Notes under the pieces: model-generated
The model's input: only the letters and a program-made list of their open reading frames with translations
What the model was told of the DNA's origin: nothing
The model's database searches: none
NCBI GenBank assembly: GCA_020284085.1
Contig: JACEVL010000030.1
Coordinates: 588,501 to 652,500, forward strand
Source of the DNA: Aporrectodea caliginosa
Lineage: Eukaryota; Annelida; Clitellata; Crassiclitellata; Lumbricidae
Direction: 5' to 3'
DNA length: 64,000 nucleotides
Made by a program: the position numbers and the translations under genes
Part shown: piece by piece, positions 1 to 13,150 of the stretch
Layout of the letters: the number at the start of each line of letters is the position of its first letter
How positions within the stretch are numbered: position 1 is the first letter of the stretch

Positions 1-620
1 GATTAATTACGATAAATAAAATAGCCTACGTATACGCCTATAGATTAAACAATTTTGAATATCATCTATAGAATAGGAGTGGTTCATTTTGCGTTCAAAC
101 TTTATGTCTCGAAATATCCCACTTTGGTCTGGCCTCGGACAAAAGTTCTACCTTTTCTTTGTATTTGGATTAGAGTTAGCGAAAATAATTACGAAATAGT
201 ACTATGACATTTTAAAATGATCGTTCAAAAACTATAAAAGCAATTAATAGCAAGAAAGTAAGGAATTAGCTTTCTATTTTCAAAGTAAATGTCGTAAATG
301 TTTGCTCAAGTTATTCGATTCTACAGAAGCTTCTTTATCAGGACACGGTGTGGAATCGATCTACAAGGCATGAGTCCAGTTCTTATATTCGAAGCAGACA
401 AAAGACGCAGCATTTGTAAGACACTAACAAAGGAAAAGACTGGTTAGATTGATTTGAGAAGGAAGTGCTGCATAAAATACGACAACGAATTCAAGTGCAA
501 CAGTAATTGTCCAGATCCTGTATTGAGTTTTGGGTCTAATTGTGGGCTTCATCTGAAAAGGCATAACAGTTCTATGACTCCGGATGGAAGCACCTTTACG
601 ACAGCCATTCACCTAAGTCA
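1..620. other. AT-rich sequence, no gene seen
   Basis: No reading frame here shows a recognisable domain, and I see no repeat or RNA signature. The one open frame on the minus strand (424-612) has no family resemblance and no supporting splice signals. Confidence 0.4.
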
Positions 621-639
621 TATATAGTTACACGAAGTC

Positions 640-644
640 CTACA

Positions 645-675
<31 letters not shown>

Positions 676-1000
676 GCTTCTTTTTTTGGCTGTCTATATA
701 TTTGTCTGTCTGTTTTGTCTATTTTGTCTGTTTCGGACCATCTTTGTCTATATGGGTGTGTCTTTCGTCTATCAGTCTGCTTTTTTTATTGTCTGCTTGT
801 CTGTCTTTCTGCGTATGCCTGTATATTTGGATATACCTGTGTGTCTGTCTGTCTGCCTGTGTCTGTCTGTCTGCCTGTCTGTCTGCGTCTGCTTGTCTGT
901 CTATGTCTGTATGTCTATGTCTGTATATCTATGTATGTATGTCTGTCTATCTCTGTCAGTCAGTCAGTCTGTCTGTCTCCCATAATTATGTATCTTACAC
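640..1000. repeat. TCTG-rich simple repeat tract
   Basis: The stretch is dominated by tctg/tgtc tetranucleotides, pure at 645-675 and decayed after that. It opens in several plus-strand frames as Cys/Leu/Ser/Val-rich translations, which are artefacts of the repeat and not genes. Confidence 0.85.
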
Positions 1001-1297
1001 GAGTCTGTTGTCACGCATGTCGACGAATAAAGATTTGACATTATAGGATGACTTTATGGTTAATTTCAAGAATCATGAATGGAGACTTTTGTGTGTCCGA
1101 TGCAACCAAACATAAATTGCTGCCAGCCTCGAAGATCGATTGGTCGAAGCAACAATAATTCACGAGGACTAGACCAGAAGGCAAGGCTATAATTGGATCA
1201 GGCGGTACAATTTGGTTTCGAGGCAGAGGCCAGGTGCAGAGCCATTAAATGGCTGGAAGTATAAGGTTATTAAAGCAATAGCGTTTAAATTCTGCTC

Positions 1298-1298
<1 letters not shown>

Positions 1299-1328
<30 letters not shown>

Positions 1329-1568
1329 TGTATGTATGTATGTATGTATGTATGTATGAGCACTTGTTATAGCGCCCCTTTAAGATTTCTACTCAGAGGC
1401 ACTCCCGACTACAGCGCGGACACTGAATCGGAGTTTCACGCCGAAGCGCATGAGCAATTGCGAGTGAAGGACTTATCAAGGGTCCCTACGCGGCGGCTTG
1501 AGGTGGATTCGAACCCGCAACCCTCCGGCTGCAAGGCACCGAACATACCCCTACACCACCGCGCCCCA
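1299..1568 (-). mobile_element. tRNA-derived SINE (family 2) with TGTA-repeat tail
   Basis: Read on the minus strand, the element begins at 1568 with a tRNA-like head (ggggcgcggtggt, then a B-box-like gggttcgaatcc). It continues through a body and the shared tail (gcgctataacaagtg), and ends in a catacata repeat, seen on the plus strand as the TGTA microsatellite at 1299-1358. A second copy of the same family lies on the plus strand at 35826-36040. The microsatellite is therefore the 3' tail of the SINE and not an independent repeat. Confidence 0.8.
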
Positions 1569-1732
1569 CATAGTCTCAAAGGAAACCATGAAACCATATA
1601 AGACCTACTTAATTATTTGGAGTTAAACAAGGCTATTTACCCATTTGAAATCATTTTGAAATTATAAACTGCTATAAAATTATAGATTATTCTTCATGTC
1701 ATCCAGTTAATTATTTACAATTTGCATATCTC

Positions 1733-1945
1733 TGTATCTCTCTCTGTCTCTTTACGTGTCTCTCTCTCGCTCAATCTGTGTCTCTGTCTCTGTCTCTCCG
1801 TCTCTTTATATCTGTCTATGTCTCTGTCTCTCTCTCTTTATCTCTGTGTCTGTGTCTCTCTGCTTCTCTCTGTCTCTCTGTCTATCTGTCTCTTTCTGTA
1901 TCTCTGTCTCTGTTTCTGGTCTGTCTGTCTGTCACACAGACAGAT
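1733..1945. repeat. TCTCTG-rich simple repeat
   Basis: An imperfect tctctg/tctgtc tract of about 210 bp. The Leu/Ser/Cys-rich open frames over it are repeat translation. Confidence 0.85.
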
Positions 1946-4100
1946 CAGATTTAGGATGTTAGCTGACCATCTACAATACTACATGCATAGACCTACACGC
2001 AAACTTGTTGTTGCTTCTAGGTTTATTATCTAAGATGACTGTTAGAATCATCTACTGCATTGGACATTACCTCACTTCTTTCCATCTCTTCACAGGTCCT
2101 TCTCTTTCACAAATCTTATTATATTTTCGTTTAATATGAAAACCAGTTGACACACCGCAACTGGGAACAGTACATGGACTACAACTGAACTGAACATGTC
2201 TTTACAGCGTCATTTTTGGCTTAAAGATTGTGGGCCAGATTTGACTGATTGTCGATATAGGATTCTAGGGATAAAATTACGATCGTCCTTTACTGAAAGA
2301 GTAAGGTCATGAGGCCTCAGTCTGACGGAGGCTGTAATTGTGGCGCGTCAGCGGGGGAAAACAAGCTGCGCACGACGTTGTTGGTCATTAATTTTTGTCC
2401 TTGCAGCATGCACGCTATTTGCTATTCTGATAAGTAGGCTATAAAATGTCTCTAGCACTTTGCACACGGTCGATTGTTGTAAGAGAAACACAGTTAAGTG
2501 GCGGGTCTACTCGTTTAGGTGGTGCCACTGAACGCAGGGTAAATTAATTAAGGTATAAGGGATGGTAAGCTAACTGGTTATTTGTGTACGCCTTATACTA
2601 TAGTTGAATATATCATTACCAGGAGGTATAGGCCCTAGTCTTGAAAAAGCTTGAAGTCCCTCCGGTGTTAAATAATCGACAACGCGTAATGATTTGTCAA
2701 GCCGTATACATTCCGTAGTAATTACTTCATAGGCAGGCGAAATAGAGTCGCAGTTTATTGTAGGCTTCCTTGTCGAAGCATTTGAAGCGCTTGTTTTGAT
2801 TGAGAATACAGTCAAGAGCTGGATTTCAATGGTCTCCCTTGATAAAAATATACTTACGGTCAATTATATATTATATATATATTTCCTGTGTGTGTATATG
2901 TATATATACATTTATGAACAATTATATATTGGCCTATAATTATGGTCAATTACATGCATTGGGTTGGTAACGTCCTTTATATAGATACCGTCGCCAACGA
3001 TTTAAGTATTGCACAGAACACGAATCGTCATTATCGGTTCTGTGTGTGAGAGAGGCATGACGTATGAGCTGGAAGAGAAGAAGCTGTCATCATGTCGCCA
3101 TTTAGCTGCCTTGGTACGACGTGATCGGAATTGGCTTATCTGCTAACGTTTCCTTTGTCAAATTATTGATAACGTTTAGGCTATTATTGATAACACTTAT
3201 TGTTTTAAAGTGACTTTCGTTACAAATCCACATATTATGAACTGTCTGATAGAGATTAAGACGTCTTTAAGCATTCAAGTCTGAATGTATAAATTTGAGT
3301 TAATCTCCAAAAGCGTTAAAGACTTGGGAATGAAGTAAACGCTGATATTTAATTCTCATATAGGCCAGAAGTTATTTACAAATTCAGTTAACAGGTCAGT
3401 GTGACAGTGGGAATTTACCTGTGGGAGTGACTATGTATCAGCAAACAACAAAACAAATAGCTTTTGTTCATTTATAAGCTACAGCGATAGATAGATATTC
3501 GTTTTATTATCTGACAGACCGCAACCAGTTACAATAGAAATATCTTAAATAATTAAATCAAATTCAAACAACAACAAAAATCAGACAGGTGTGCAGTCAG
3601 GTGAGACCTAGGGCAAGCGTTTGTAAAGTACTCGAGGGATAAAGTTATAGGCGATGCATCAAACAGTAGGCTATATGCCGTCTCAATTTGAAGGCAGTGG
3701 ATGATCCTTGTTTCAAATCATACAGGATATTCTCACGGGGTGAAATTGCCGTACAATACCTGTATAATTTTATTTATTTTACAGCTTTCGATTTTTGCAC
3801 AGTGCATGTTAAAAGGCCTACATGTATTATACCATATAGCCTATAGGTGCGCTTTTAAAATCTTCATGTCACCGATTACCAGAAAATATCAATATTTGAA
3901 GAAAAATATTTTAAAATGCGCTTGAAGTTCCACGTTGCATAATAGGCTTACCTAATTAGTACGCTAACTTGCTTAAGTTTGCTCGCTTGCACTTCAAGAA
4001 GTAAATGCATTTCTTGATCGAGACATGTAAACTTATTTTTGTTTTCTAACAAATATCTCTAAAAGATGTGAAAAATGGTTAAATTTCGAAATTGAATTTT
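1946..4100. other. Sequence upstream of the receptor gene, no gene seen
   Basis: AT-rich DNA with short TA runs near 2863-2940. A candidate splice acceptor (pyrimidine tract then AG at 4113-4114) lies 62 bp before the receptor start codon, so a 5' untranslated exon may sit somewhere in this stretch. I could not identify it or a promoter. Confidence 0.35.
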
Positions 4101-4176
4101 TCTTTTATCTCAAGGTTCAATTCCTCCAGCAACGCACAATTCAGATTCCAGTTGTCAAAATAGAGATTTTGACCAT

Positions 4177-7100
4177 ATGGAAGTTTCGGATCTTAATCAT
4201 TCATCTCCATCTCGGACCGATGACCTGGTGGTCGTGCCAACAGTATGGGGCATTCTCGTCTTAGTCGGTGTCATCGGGAACCTGATCGTTGTCTACGTCA
4301 TGATACGTCACGGTGACAGGAACGCAACAAACTATTACGTCATCAACCTTGCTTTGACGGATCTTGCATTCACCGTCATCGTCATACCGCTGACGATGAT
4401 TCACTACGTCTCACAGTCCTGGATCTTGGGATTGTTCGCCTGCAGATTTCTCATGTATACGACTTATGTGAGTGGAATATCATCATCAAGATTTTAGCTA
4501 ATTCTGTTGAGATATAAATCGTAATCGTAATCGTAATCGAGTATTTATATAGCGCCACGGTAAACAGAGGCGCTCGCGACCCGGGCCAGTGTCTTCACTA
4601 GTAATAAAATACAGCTCGTAAAAACAAAGTTTTTTACTATATCCATCTAGTATCCTATAATGCGCATTACGAAGCAGTTACCTCTACAAATATATAGTCC
4701 GCGTTCATTTTACGACATAGCATGCGTTTAATGAGGCAGCGCACCCGTTTCTGTTGCGGCCAATGGCAACGCTGGCCAATGGCAACGCTCCGTATCGGAA
4801 AAGGGGATTCCCCGATTCGAAAAGTTGAGTCCCCGATTCTATAAGCTAGCCTTTTTTGGGGGAGCTGAAATTTCTATAGAATGAAGTGTGTGCGAGGGCG
4901 AGTCTATCTGCCAAGTTTCACGACGATTGAATGATTGTAAGTGATCGAACTAGTCGTCGCAAGATTTGACTTTTTAGCCTGTGGCTCAACCAAGCAAGCA
5001 AGCAATCAAGATTCCTGCAAGTTAAACTAGATGGATAAAAAGAGACGTTTTCAGGCGCTGGCGGAACTAGCTAAGCGCCAATAAGTATGAGATAACAAAC
5101 TGTCTACAGATAGGCTAAACAGAATTTGTGAAATTATGATAATTTATATTGCTGTATTGCATGATGCACGCTACACATAATGCTACAAATTGCAATGCGC
5201 TACATAAAATATCAACACAATTCGTGCATTGATTAAACATTGATTAAGCCTAATTACCTATCATAATTATGTTAGCCTCACTAAGGGCTAAACTAGTCAC
5301 TGGCTACTCTCCATCGGTCTCTCACTCTTCAAAGGCGCTTTTTCCCCCGGGGTTTCCATGCTGAGAGCGCCTGTGAATAGTTATTCTGCGCTATATAAAT
5401 CTATAGATACGATATGTATCTATGAAATTATATAGCGTCTTTACAATAACCTTCTTTCTCAATGTCTGGTAAAACCTGTTTCGCCGACGTTCAATTTCTA
5501 AACTGTGAAACCTTTCATTGCGGCTGTAGGTCTTGCTGTTTGCAACATGTTTGACCTTGTCGGCGATGACCTTGGACCGTTATTTCAGCATTCTTTACCC
5601 CATCAAATCGCTTCCTCATCGGACGCCGACGGTGGCCCTCGTCGTCAGCGCCATCAGTTGGATCGGTCAGTCAAACCTCGGTTCATCAGGTTTATAATTA
5701 TAATTATGCATCTGCGTAGCTAGAAACTTACTATGACGCCTCCTTTTCAGGACCTTAAAGCGCTGTGTCATATTCATAAGGATAAGTAATTACTTATTTA
5801 TGTTTTAATAGGAGTGATGCTTTGGTTTTAGACCATGTATGTAAATTATATTAGACTGCTACAAGAACAGACTCTAAAATGATTGATGTATCGTTTATTT
5901 AACGACGCCGTCATATCGACGATGATTGGCGTATATTGATGTATAGGAAGAGTTCATTTTGTGTACATGTATCTTCTTGGTGAGTGTTGAGTATGAAGTC
6001 AGTCGTTCACAATTCGTGATTGAGTAAGGACTCGTATGTGAAGTAATCTGTCACACGTGGTGAAGTTTACACGCTGCCTGCACCAACCTAGCGATATTAC
6101 AATCATTTAAAAAAACAGACAGTTAATCAATGAGCGAATGGTGCTCAAATAACTAGAAGATTCACCACAATGGGAGCTTTCGCAGACACACGGAGTCTAG
6201 TGAATGGATCCACATTCAGATCTGAAACACTGTGCTCTGAGTTTCTGGACCGCCTAGCGCCGAAGCAGAGGTACGGTCACTCTCCTCTGCTTCCTTTCTC
6301 TGGTGTCTATGGCAACCGGACTCGGACCTTCGCTTGGCATCTTTGGACAACTTGACGCAGCGCTCGTGTGTAAGCTGGTGCTTTGCGCATAACTTTGGAG
6401 TAGCGCTTAAGAAATTTGCAGTTTACGATTACGATCTACGATCACCTTTGACAGACTCCAGCGTGTAGAGGACTAGGCCAACAGTCCTGCGATTATACAC
6501 GAGTAAAGAGAAGTATGCAGTGCATACAGCAGATCGATGTGACAAACAGGAGAAACATATTTTATCGACCAAACCATAAGGTTATGTTCTCTAGATTTAA
6601 TTGAAAAAGGTTATTTTACATAGCCTACATAATGGGATGTCTAAGCCATTTTGCTCGCTTTGTATATTTTATGATTTCTATTATTAGTGTTTACTTTAAA
6701 ATAAGGCTATTTTCTGTCTTCCAAGTGGTATGGAAGGCCCTTAAACAAGGCACTTAAGTAATTACCTGTCAAACAGCCTGAAACAGGCGCCGAAGACCCT
6801 CCAGCGAATGTCAGTATAAGCAGCTCAACTTATGGCACTTGTATTGAAAATCAAGGAATTATGGTGCTTATAAATTCTGATACTATAGGAAGCGTTTCAC
6901 GTTCGGTTAGTAGTAGTAGTTTCAGTTCAACGACACCGTGTGGTGACAAAGATCATCAGCGTCGACCTCCTCCTTCATCCAGGCTTGGGACTGGCACTGC
7001 CCCAGTAGGAATAGTGGCGTAGTACTCTCGTGTCGTTCGATAATTGTGACGTTTATTATAACGCTGTGAGCATGAGTGAACAGTTACAGAAGTCTGTTTG

Positions 7101-8571
7101 AAGCAAGATTCTAAGCCTAACCTTTGTTCTCTTGGGATGATCATAAGACGAGCAGAGTAGCAGTTGTTGTGAAGAGCGTGCGTGAGATTTAGATTCTGCA
7201 CAAGAGATCTAACAGGATGATCTTTCAGTTGTGGCACGTAATGAATTAGTCTCTATAAACACCGTCCTGAGTGTAGTGAAAATGGGACGACCCTGTGCCA
7301 CAACTGGCCACCAGAAACTAAAAAGTTGCTAAGACTACCTCTCAGGATTGGCTTAAGGGACTGCTCTTCTTCTGCGCTGTAGGGCTACTACATCTGAGTC
7401 TTAAATATACTCGCTTCCCTTAACTGCTGATTAAGGTTCTCTTTAATTTTCAGTGTCCCTCGTGCTGAGTACTCCGTTTGCCCTCTACCATGACTTGGTG
7501 ACCGTTGACTATTATGGACCACGCTGCGAGGAGACCTGGACGAGCGATGCCATTGGTCAGACAGCTACGGTCTACGTCATCTGCGTCACTTACGTCTTCC
7601 CGCTCGGTGTGATTGTCGTCTGCTACGCCAGAATTTTGCGACATCTGTGGAAGAAACAAGCAGTTCTAAACAAGGCCGCCACATTGCAAAGCATCGTGAG
7701 TAAAACAGAAACGTCAATAAGCTAATTGCCTTTTCTTTTATGGATACTTCATTACTTCTAATTCAGGGTTGCATAGTGGGACTAGTAAAATACCTCAAGG
7801 ATAAAGGTACGCTAACGGTACAGGTCAATTATGAAACATTTTGTTGATGTAATAAATTTCTGTTAAAATACAACTGCCCGTCATTCGCTAGATGGCGTTG
7901 GTAAAATGAGCAGTAGGACATATGGGCGCATTGCGTGGCTGCCATACAGTTAAATTCGACTCCTGCAATAACTTGCTATCATCCGCTCATAGCCTACTGT
8001 GAATTGCAATCATACTGAGTACTTGTCAGTTTGAAATAATAAAGAAGAATATTATTTTTTATTAATACGTTATTAATGGTGCGTTTGACAGGCATCACCG
8101 AGCGTCATCGGATCCATTCCAGCGTTTCAACAGCTGCATTCGGTTACCAGGCGACGAAAAGCAGCCAAGATGGTGGCCGTCATAGTCATATTGTTTGCCG
8201 CCTTCTGGTTTCCAATCCATGCCTTTCAGATCTGGTTTAAGTTCGACGAGACCTTCCCGCGGACCGAACTGACCTACATCTACAAGATCTTCGCGCACAC
8301 TCTTTCCTACGCCAACTCCTGCGTCAACCCCTTCGTCTACTGCTTCCTGGGAGATGGATTTCGCAAGGCCCTCGCCAAGACCTGTCCACGTCTCTTCGGA
8401 ACGAACAAGGTCCACCCTCTGTCTCTGCCTATCATCAGCGGACCGTGTGCGACCGGTCAGAGACTGTCCGGTGTTGAACCCGCGGCCCCAAGCGCTCGAG
8501 TAGCAGCTTTGCCGGTCGGACGTCGTCGCTTCGTTTACAGCGCGGAACCAGTCGCGGCGATCGAAAACTAG
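4177..8571 (+). CDS. KISS1R-like: Kisspeptin-receptor-like (GPR54-type) neuropeptide GPCR, 4 exons
   Basis: Exons 4177-4467, 5530-5665, 7454-7695 and 8092-8571 join in frame across GT-AG introns (phases 0, 1, 0) to give 382 aa. The second exon had to be read by hand because it has no start codon. Visible features are N7 as a possible glycosylation site, N35 in TM1, D62 in TM2 (LALTDLAF), C89 at the top of TM3, DRY at 113-115, C167 in extracellular loop 2 (partner of C89), FWFP at 261-264 in TM6, and NPFVY at 302-306 in TM7. The DRY-to-TM4 stretch (LPHRTPTVALVVSAISWI), the LFAAFWFPI core of TM6 and the AHTLSYANSCVNP and FLGDGFRKA blocks resemble vertebrate GPR54 more than galanin, allatostatin-A or MCH receptors. 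As a family member it should act at the plasma membrane as a G-protein-coupled peptide receptor. The ligand assignment is inference. All key residues are intact and I see no sign of decay. Confidence 0.87.
4533..4590 (-). repeat. Orphan LINE/SINE shared 3' tail, in receptor intron 1
   Basis: On the minus strand it reads gcgcctctg...ggcgctatataaat followed by repeated cgatta units, the same tail as on SINE families 2 and 4. No head is recognisable next to it. Confidence 0.5.
5330..5415 (+). repeat. Variant shared 3' tail, in receptor intron 1
   Basis: It contains agagcgcctgtgaatag and then gcgctatataaatc, a diverged copy of the shared tail, lying about 115 bp before the second receptor exon. 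Confidence 0.45.
6930..7017 (+). repeat. R110 dispersed repeat, in receptor intron 2
   Basis: A diverged copy of the roughly 110-bp unit that begins near gtttaacgacgctgt, passes through gcgtcgccctcctccttcat, and ends near cactgcc...agtggcgg. At least eight more copies lie in the window, mostly beyond 43 kb. Confidence 0.6.
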
Positions 8572-8872
8572 GCATGCGGAGAACCAGTCTTATGGCGTGA
8601 AAAGGCGCGTATAATGTCGCGGCATATTAGATTGATAATCTCGACAGTTTAATTGAGAAAGACAATTATAGAGGATAATTACTATATGGAAGGTAAAATA
8701 CATGAGAAGACTTTCAAAGAACAACGATAAACTAAGAGGAAGAGGAACTTATCTGATTAAAAAAAGGACGCGAAAGAGCAATAGTATAGGCCTATATAAA
8801 GAGTAAAACAGCAGGAAGATACGTTAGAAGAAATGGATGGAGAAAAATAAGCGCATAGCAGAGATGGGAGAA

Positions 8873-8878
8873 AATAAA
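8873..8878 (+). promoter_or_regulatory. Candidate polyadenylation signal of the receptor gene
   Basis: An AATAAA hexamer about 300 bp after the receptor stop codon. It is plausible by position only; AATAAA is common in DNA this rich in A and T. Confidence 0.3.
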
Positions 8879-8989
8879 TTACAATCATTGTATATATGGG
8901 GTATATTTCACAAGAGGCGTCAAATTCAGAAATAGAATTAGAGAAAAAGAAAGTCACGAAAAATAAAAAAAATTATTACACAAATAGAC

Positions 8990-9067
8990 CTCCTCCTCCA
9001 CCTCCTCCTCCATCATCATCATCTTCTTCTTTCTTCTTCCTCCTCCTCATCATCATCATCATCATCA

Positions 9068-9156
<89 letters not shown>

Positions 9157-9165
9157 GCTATTATT
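8990..9165. repeat. Compound microsatellite (CCT, CAT/CTT, then ATT)
   Basis: Runs of cct/cca grade into cat, ctt and cat, then about 32 ATT units from 9068. Open frames here encode poly-Ile, poly-Pro/Ser or poly-Met and are artefacts. Confidence 0.9.
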
Positions 9166-9227
9166 GCAACTATGATAAAAACATGCTGAACGACATCATA
9201 TATATTATTATGGAAAGTGCTTTTCAG

Positions 9228-9432
9228 AGCGAACATCCCTTAACCTACTGGAAAGAACCGTTGGGCCTCACCAGAGAAGATAGCAAACGACCAGACGGCG
9301 TGACTCTTATCCAGTGGTCATGCAGAAGTAGCCTGACATGGCATGTGACAGTTTCAGAAACATCCGCAAACGTCACATTTGGGACTAACACAAACTGGGC
9401 AGCCTCAGCCAATAGATCAAAATTATGTCACT
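9228..9432 (+). pseudogene. LINE polyprotein C-terminal fragment
   Basis: The plus frame reads KEPLGLTREDSKRPDGVTL, then IQW and a stretch ending in AASANRSK. This matches the C-terminal tail (EPxGLxRxDGKRPDGxTLxPW...) that follows the reverse transcriptase in a widespread invertebrate non-LTR retrotransposon group. Only about 65 codons remain, and no reverse transcriptase precedes them. The resemblance is from recall of the family, not from a search. Confidence 0.6.
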
Positions 9433-10600
9433 AAAGACTGTCGATAGCAATGGTGGCGCTACAGGGTCACGGCAGGTCGCGGTAGGTCATTGTATAGCAA
9501 GCGACGCCACAGTTCGGTTGCTATCCAGCGTGGAAACGCCGCCTGCTTTTAAGGGATATGACCATTGACCAATGACCATGTTAAACTGTTCGTTGGCTAA
9601 TAATATTTATGACGTGATTTAACAACAACAACAACAACAACAACAACAATCAAAAAGAGCTCGGAAATAAGACATATTATGCTTCTATCTCAGAGTCAGG
9701 CCAATAATATTTCCATGTTGCAGTCGAAACCGCAGGAAGCCGACATACCGAGTCGCTGGAATTTGCCCAAGAACTAGGAAACATATTTTTCGTTGTGACA
9801 GAAGACCTGCTCGAGTTGCCTATCAGTCGCCCTTCAAATTGTAAACTCCCTGTCTGTTTTTGGCATCTCGGATTGAAATAATCGGGAATCATAGCAGCCC
9901 GAGGCTAAATGACGATTTATAGGTACAGTTCCCTGAAAAAAGTCAATTTAATTAGTCTGCGTATGATTTTGTTGGCTTTGTGAAAAAATAAATAAATTAA
10001 TAATAATAATAATGAAATGGTAGTAATAATATTAACGATTCGACGCTGTTGCATGCTTTCCGTATCAGCTTCTCTGCACCAGAACTTCCAATGTTTTCTC
10101 TCCGTTTATTAATTAGTATCCAATCCGTTAATAGTCTAATTAGTATCCAAGTCCTCGATGGGGTCATATGTACCTTGCGACATAAATAATAATTATAATA
10201 GTAATTACAATAATGATAACAGTAATAATTGATAGGATTAACGTGAAATATAAGCCTACGCTTTCATGCCGTAGAAACTTATGGCTAAGAAAGGGAGGAC
10301 GAACCGTAATTAGATTACGTTTGCATTAGAGATATAGGATGCAAATGTAATTACTTTGTGGTGCACATAATGTATATATCTGTATACATATATGATTATA
10401 TGTGTACATACGTGTGTATATATCTAAATGCAAGCAGACAAACGGACAGACAGATTGATAGACCGACAGGCAGGCAGAAATGTAGAGAGACAGAAAGGCA
10501 GACACGCAGATAGACGGGCACACATTTGCAATGTAACATACCAGAGTTTGTCAGCTCGACGGAGAGATAGAAGTAGTGACAGATAAACCGATGAGGAAGT
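9433..10600. other. Intergenic sequence, no gene seen
   Basis: It holds a short CAA run (9622-9649), a TAA-rich patch (9994-10030) and AT-rich DNA. No supported coding or RNA feature was found. Confidence 0.4.
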
Positions 10601-10616
10601 TTTAGAGAGTGATACA

Positions 10617-10845
10617 GTGAGAGAGAGACAGACAGACAGACACAGACACAGACACAGACAGACAGACAGAGGCAGAGACAGAGACAGACAAACAGACAGA
10701 CAGAGACAGACAGAGACAGACAGAGACAGAGACAGAGATAGAGACAGAGTCAGACCGAGACAGAGACAGAGACAGAGACAGTCAGAGACAGAGACAGAGA
10801 CAGAGACAGACAGAGACAGACAGACAGAGAGACAGAGATAGCGGG
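10617..10845. repeat. GACAGA-rich simple repeat
   Basis: Imperfect gaca/gaga repeats on the plus strand, the mirror composition of the tracts at 640-1000 and 1733-1945. Confidence 0.9.
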
Positions 10846-10944
10846 ATAGCGAGAGCAGTGTTTGCGTGTTGTATAGTGTAGCATTCGTGTGCTCTTAATT
10901 ACTGTCATTGTGTGTGGCGACCATGAAATTCGACCTATTCTCAT

Positions 10945-13150
10945 CTCTAATTATAATCTCCGTTTTCTACGACTATGCTAGCGATGATTACGTATGTTCA
11001 GCGCCATCTGGCGAATGATATTTGACTTGAAAACACGAGATCTCCTATAATTATCGCCCGCAGTCGTGACACCGTTCGCGCTGAACCCCAGAGGTGTCTA
11101 AGTGAAGGAAATTTGTTCTGCACGGAGTCGTGACACCGACCAGGGTTACTGAATCCGAGAGTTAAGCGAAGCATGGGCGTCAAGGGCTACTCTCGGACAA
11201 TGCCTGAATGTTGGGGTTGCAAATTACGAAATGTGAGGAGACACTTTAGGGGAATAGGCTTCCTGTCGCCGGATTGCAATGTTCTTCCCTTTTGTCCTTC
11301 AAGCATTGCCTTTCTCTTTTTTGAATAGCACCCACCTAAATAGAAATCTGTTCTTGCTGTTGTTGCTTGCTGATATGCAATTTAAGCACCATACAGCCCG
11401 GTTAGTCTTTGAATGGTGATCGTCAATAAATATCCCGTCACATGATATCCGCTCAGCTTCCCGTCTTTTGAGATAGGCTAATGAGTAGGCCTATTGAAGC
11501 AAAGTGGGATCTAAAGATGTTCTATCATGCTTTTGCTGTAGTTATCATCTTGGGGAGGCGTCATCAAGTCAATCAATCAATTAATCAATTACCGTTTATT
11601 CATTGAGTAAAGGTTGACAAAGACACTACTTGTTACATAATAATTATATTAAAGTTAAGTCTGACGATTTATAAACACGATAGGCGGCTACACGGTAACC
11701 CGTACCGGTATAAGCAAAAGACTTTGCCCCGATTAGCAATCTAAAATGCACGTTATGTCAAACAGGAAGACCAAGAGCGCCTCTGAGTAGGGATCTTGAA
11801 GGGGCGCTATATAAATTCTGATTGATTGATTGAAGAAATATTATGCTGGACTGGATGATCGAAAAGAGAAACAGACGAGGATATTATAAAGAAATCAAGG
11901 GAAAGGCGCAAAATAAAGAATAATGGTGTAGTTTGATTCTTGGACCTGCCTAGGGCAGAACGTTGAAGAAGAAGTTGAGACAACAAGAACTTGCATTTTT
12001 ATCTTACTGTTTGAAGACGATACCAATGCAATAACATCTGATAAATCTGTAGATTCTCTCCTTGCAAGACCAAATCGAGAATCAATGGTTTTATAGGTCT
12101 ACTTCTGATTCAGAGCTAGAAAACTCCCACTAAATCTGAACAATACTAATTTCAAACTGTTTATTCTACCTGAAAAGTTGCTACTGATGTTACAATGATG
12201 ATACTCGAGTCAATTCAAGTAAATTTTTGGTTGACCAGCATCAGAATGGAACGTGCACATTGCTCATATTAATTTTTTTTAAACTTGCAAAGAGCACTAG
12301 TGTATTATCTCGTATTAAAACATAGCTTTGCTAAGCACATTCTATTAGATCCTTGATATTTCCTTACTTAACAATATTTCTTGTGGTTACATCTATGCTT
12401 CTTGAATGGAGTGTCTGATAACTTTTCAAATACGTGCAATCCGAACAGTTCGAATCATAGAACGAGTATGCGCATATTACGAATATTAAGATTTGTAGAA
12501 ATTGACGAATATTGACGATTGAAACTGTCCAACAAATATTAAATTCATGTTTTGTCTTTTCATTCTTAATTCTTTGAAAAAAATCCGGGAATAATTGTAA
12601 AAAATTCAGTGCCAAAAACTAGGCATTTGAACAAGAACAGTTACATGTTACAGTTACTCATCTCATATCAGTTATTTCACATAGTTTATTGTTCAAAATC
12701 TCAATAGTCAAAATTAGTTCATAAGCAAAACGGAAATAGAGACGTCTTCAACGAATATCTACGAATATTTACGAATATTAAAGCTGCCCTTATATTCACG
12801 AATATTTACGAATATTAAAGCCTCAAGTCACGAATTCATGTTCTTTGGTTCGAATGATACGTTGAAAAATGCAAGAGACCAGTTTCCTGGATTTTACTAC
12901 AGGAAACAAATTTTAATTCCCACTATGTCTGTGGGTGCACCATTTTCATAATCAAAAGTTAATTATACCTTTGTAATTAAATTTTATTAATTAATTTCGT
13001 TATGGAACTGCTATTCACGAACATAATACATTAGCCTCGCAATGTATCGAATTGACTTGACTGGATTCCTACCTTCATTCACTACTAATTCCCTACATCC
13101 CTCCTAATTTGCCTGGGGTCATCAAGTACAGGTCGTTTAGCTGAGCCATG
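10945..13150. other. Intergenic sequence with one shared tail and a short minisatellite
   Basis: No supported gene. 11776-11835 is a shared 3' tail (gcgcctctgagtaggg...ggggcgctatataaat) with a tgattgattg end. 12745-12835 repeats acgaatattt-type units several times. The rest is unassigned. Confidence 0.45.

Noticed and set aside
686..1046. Three overlapping plus-strand frames rich in Cys, Leu, Ser and Val
   Set aside because: They are translations of a TCTG repeat, which has no stop in several frames, and show no domain.
5505..5723. 72-codon plus frame starting at 5505
   Set aside because: It is a shadow of the receptor's second exon read in the wrong frame; the true frame gives the DRY motif.
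4177..8571. Assignment of the receptor as an MCH, galanin or allatostatin-A receptor
   Set aside because: The DRY-TM4, TM6 and FLGDGFRKA blocks fit GPR54 better; kept only as alternatives.
8896..9236. Poly-Ile and poly-Met/Gly frames on both strands
   Set aside because: Produced by the CCT-CAT-ATT microsatellite; no gene structure.
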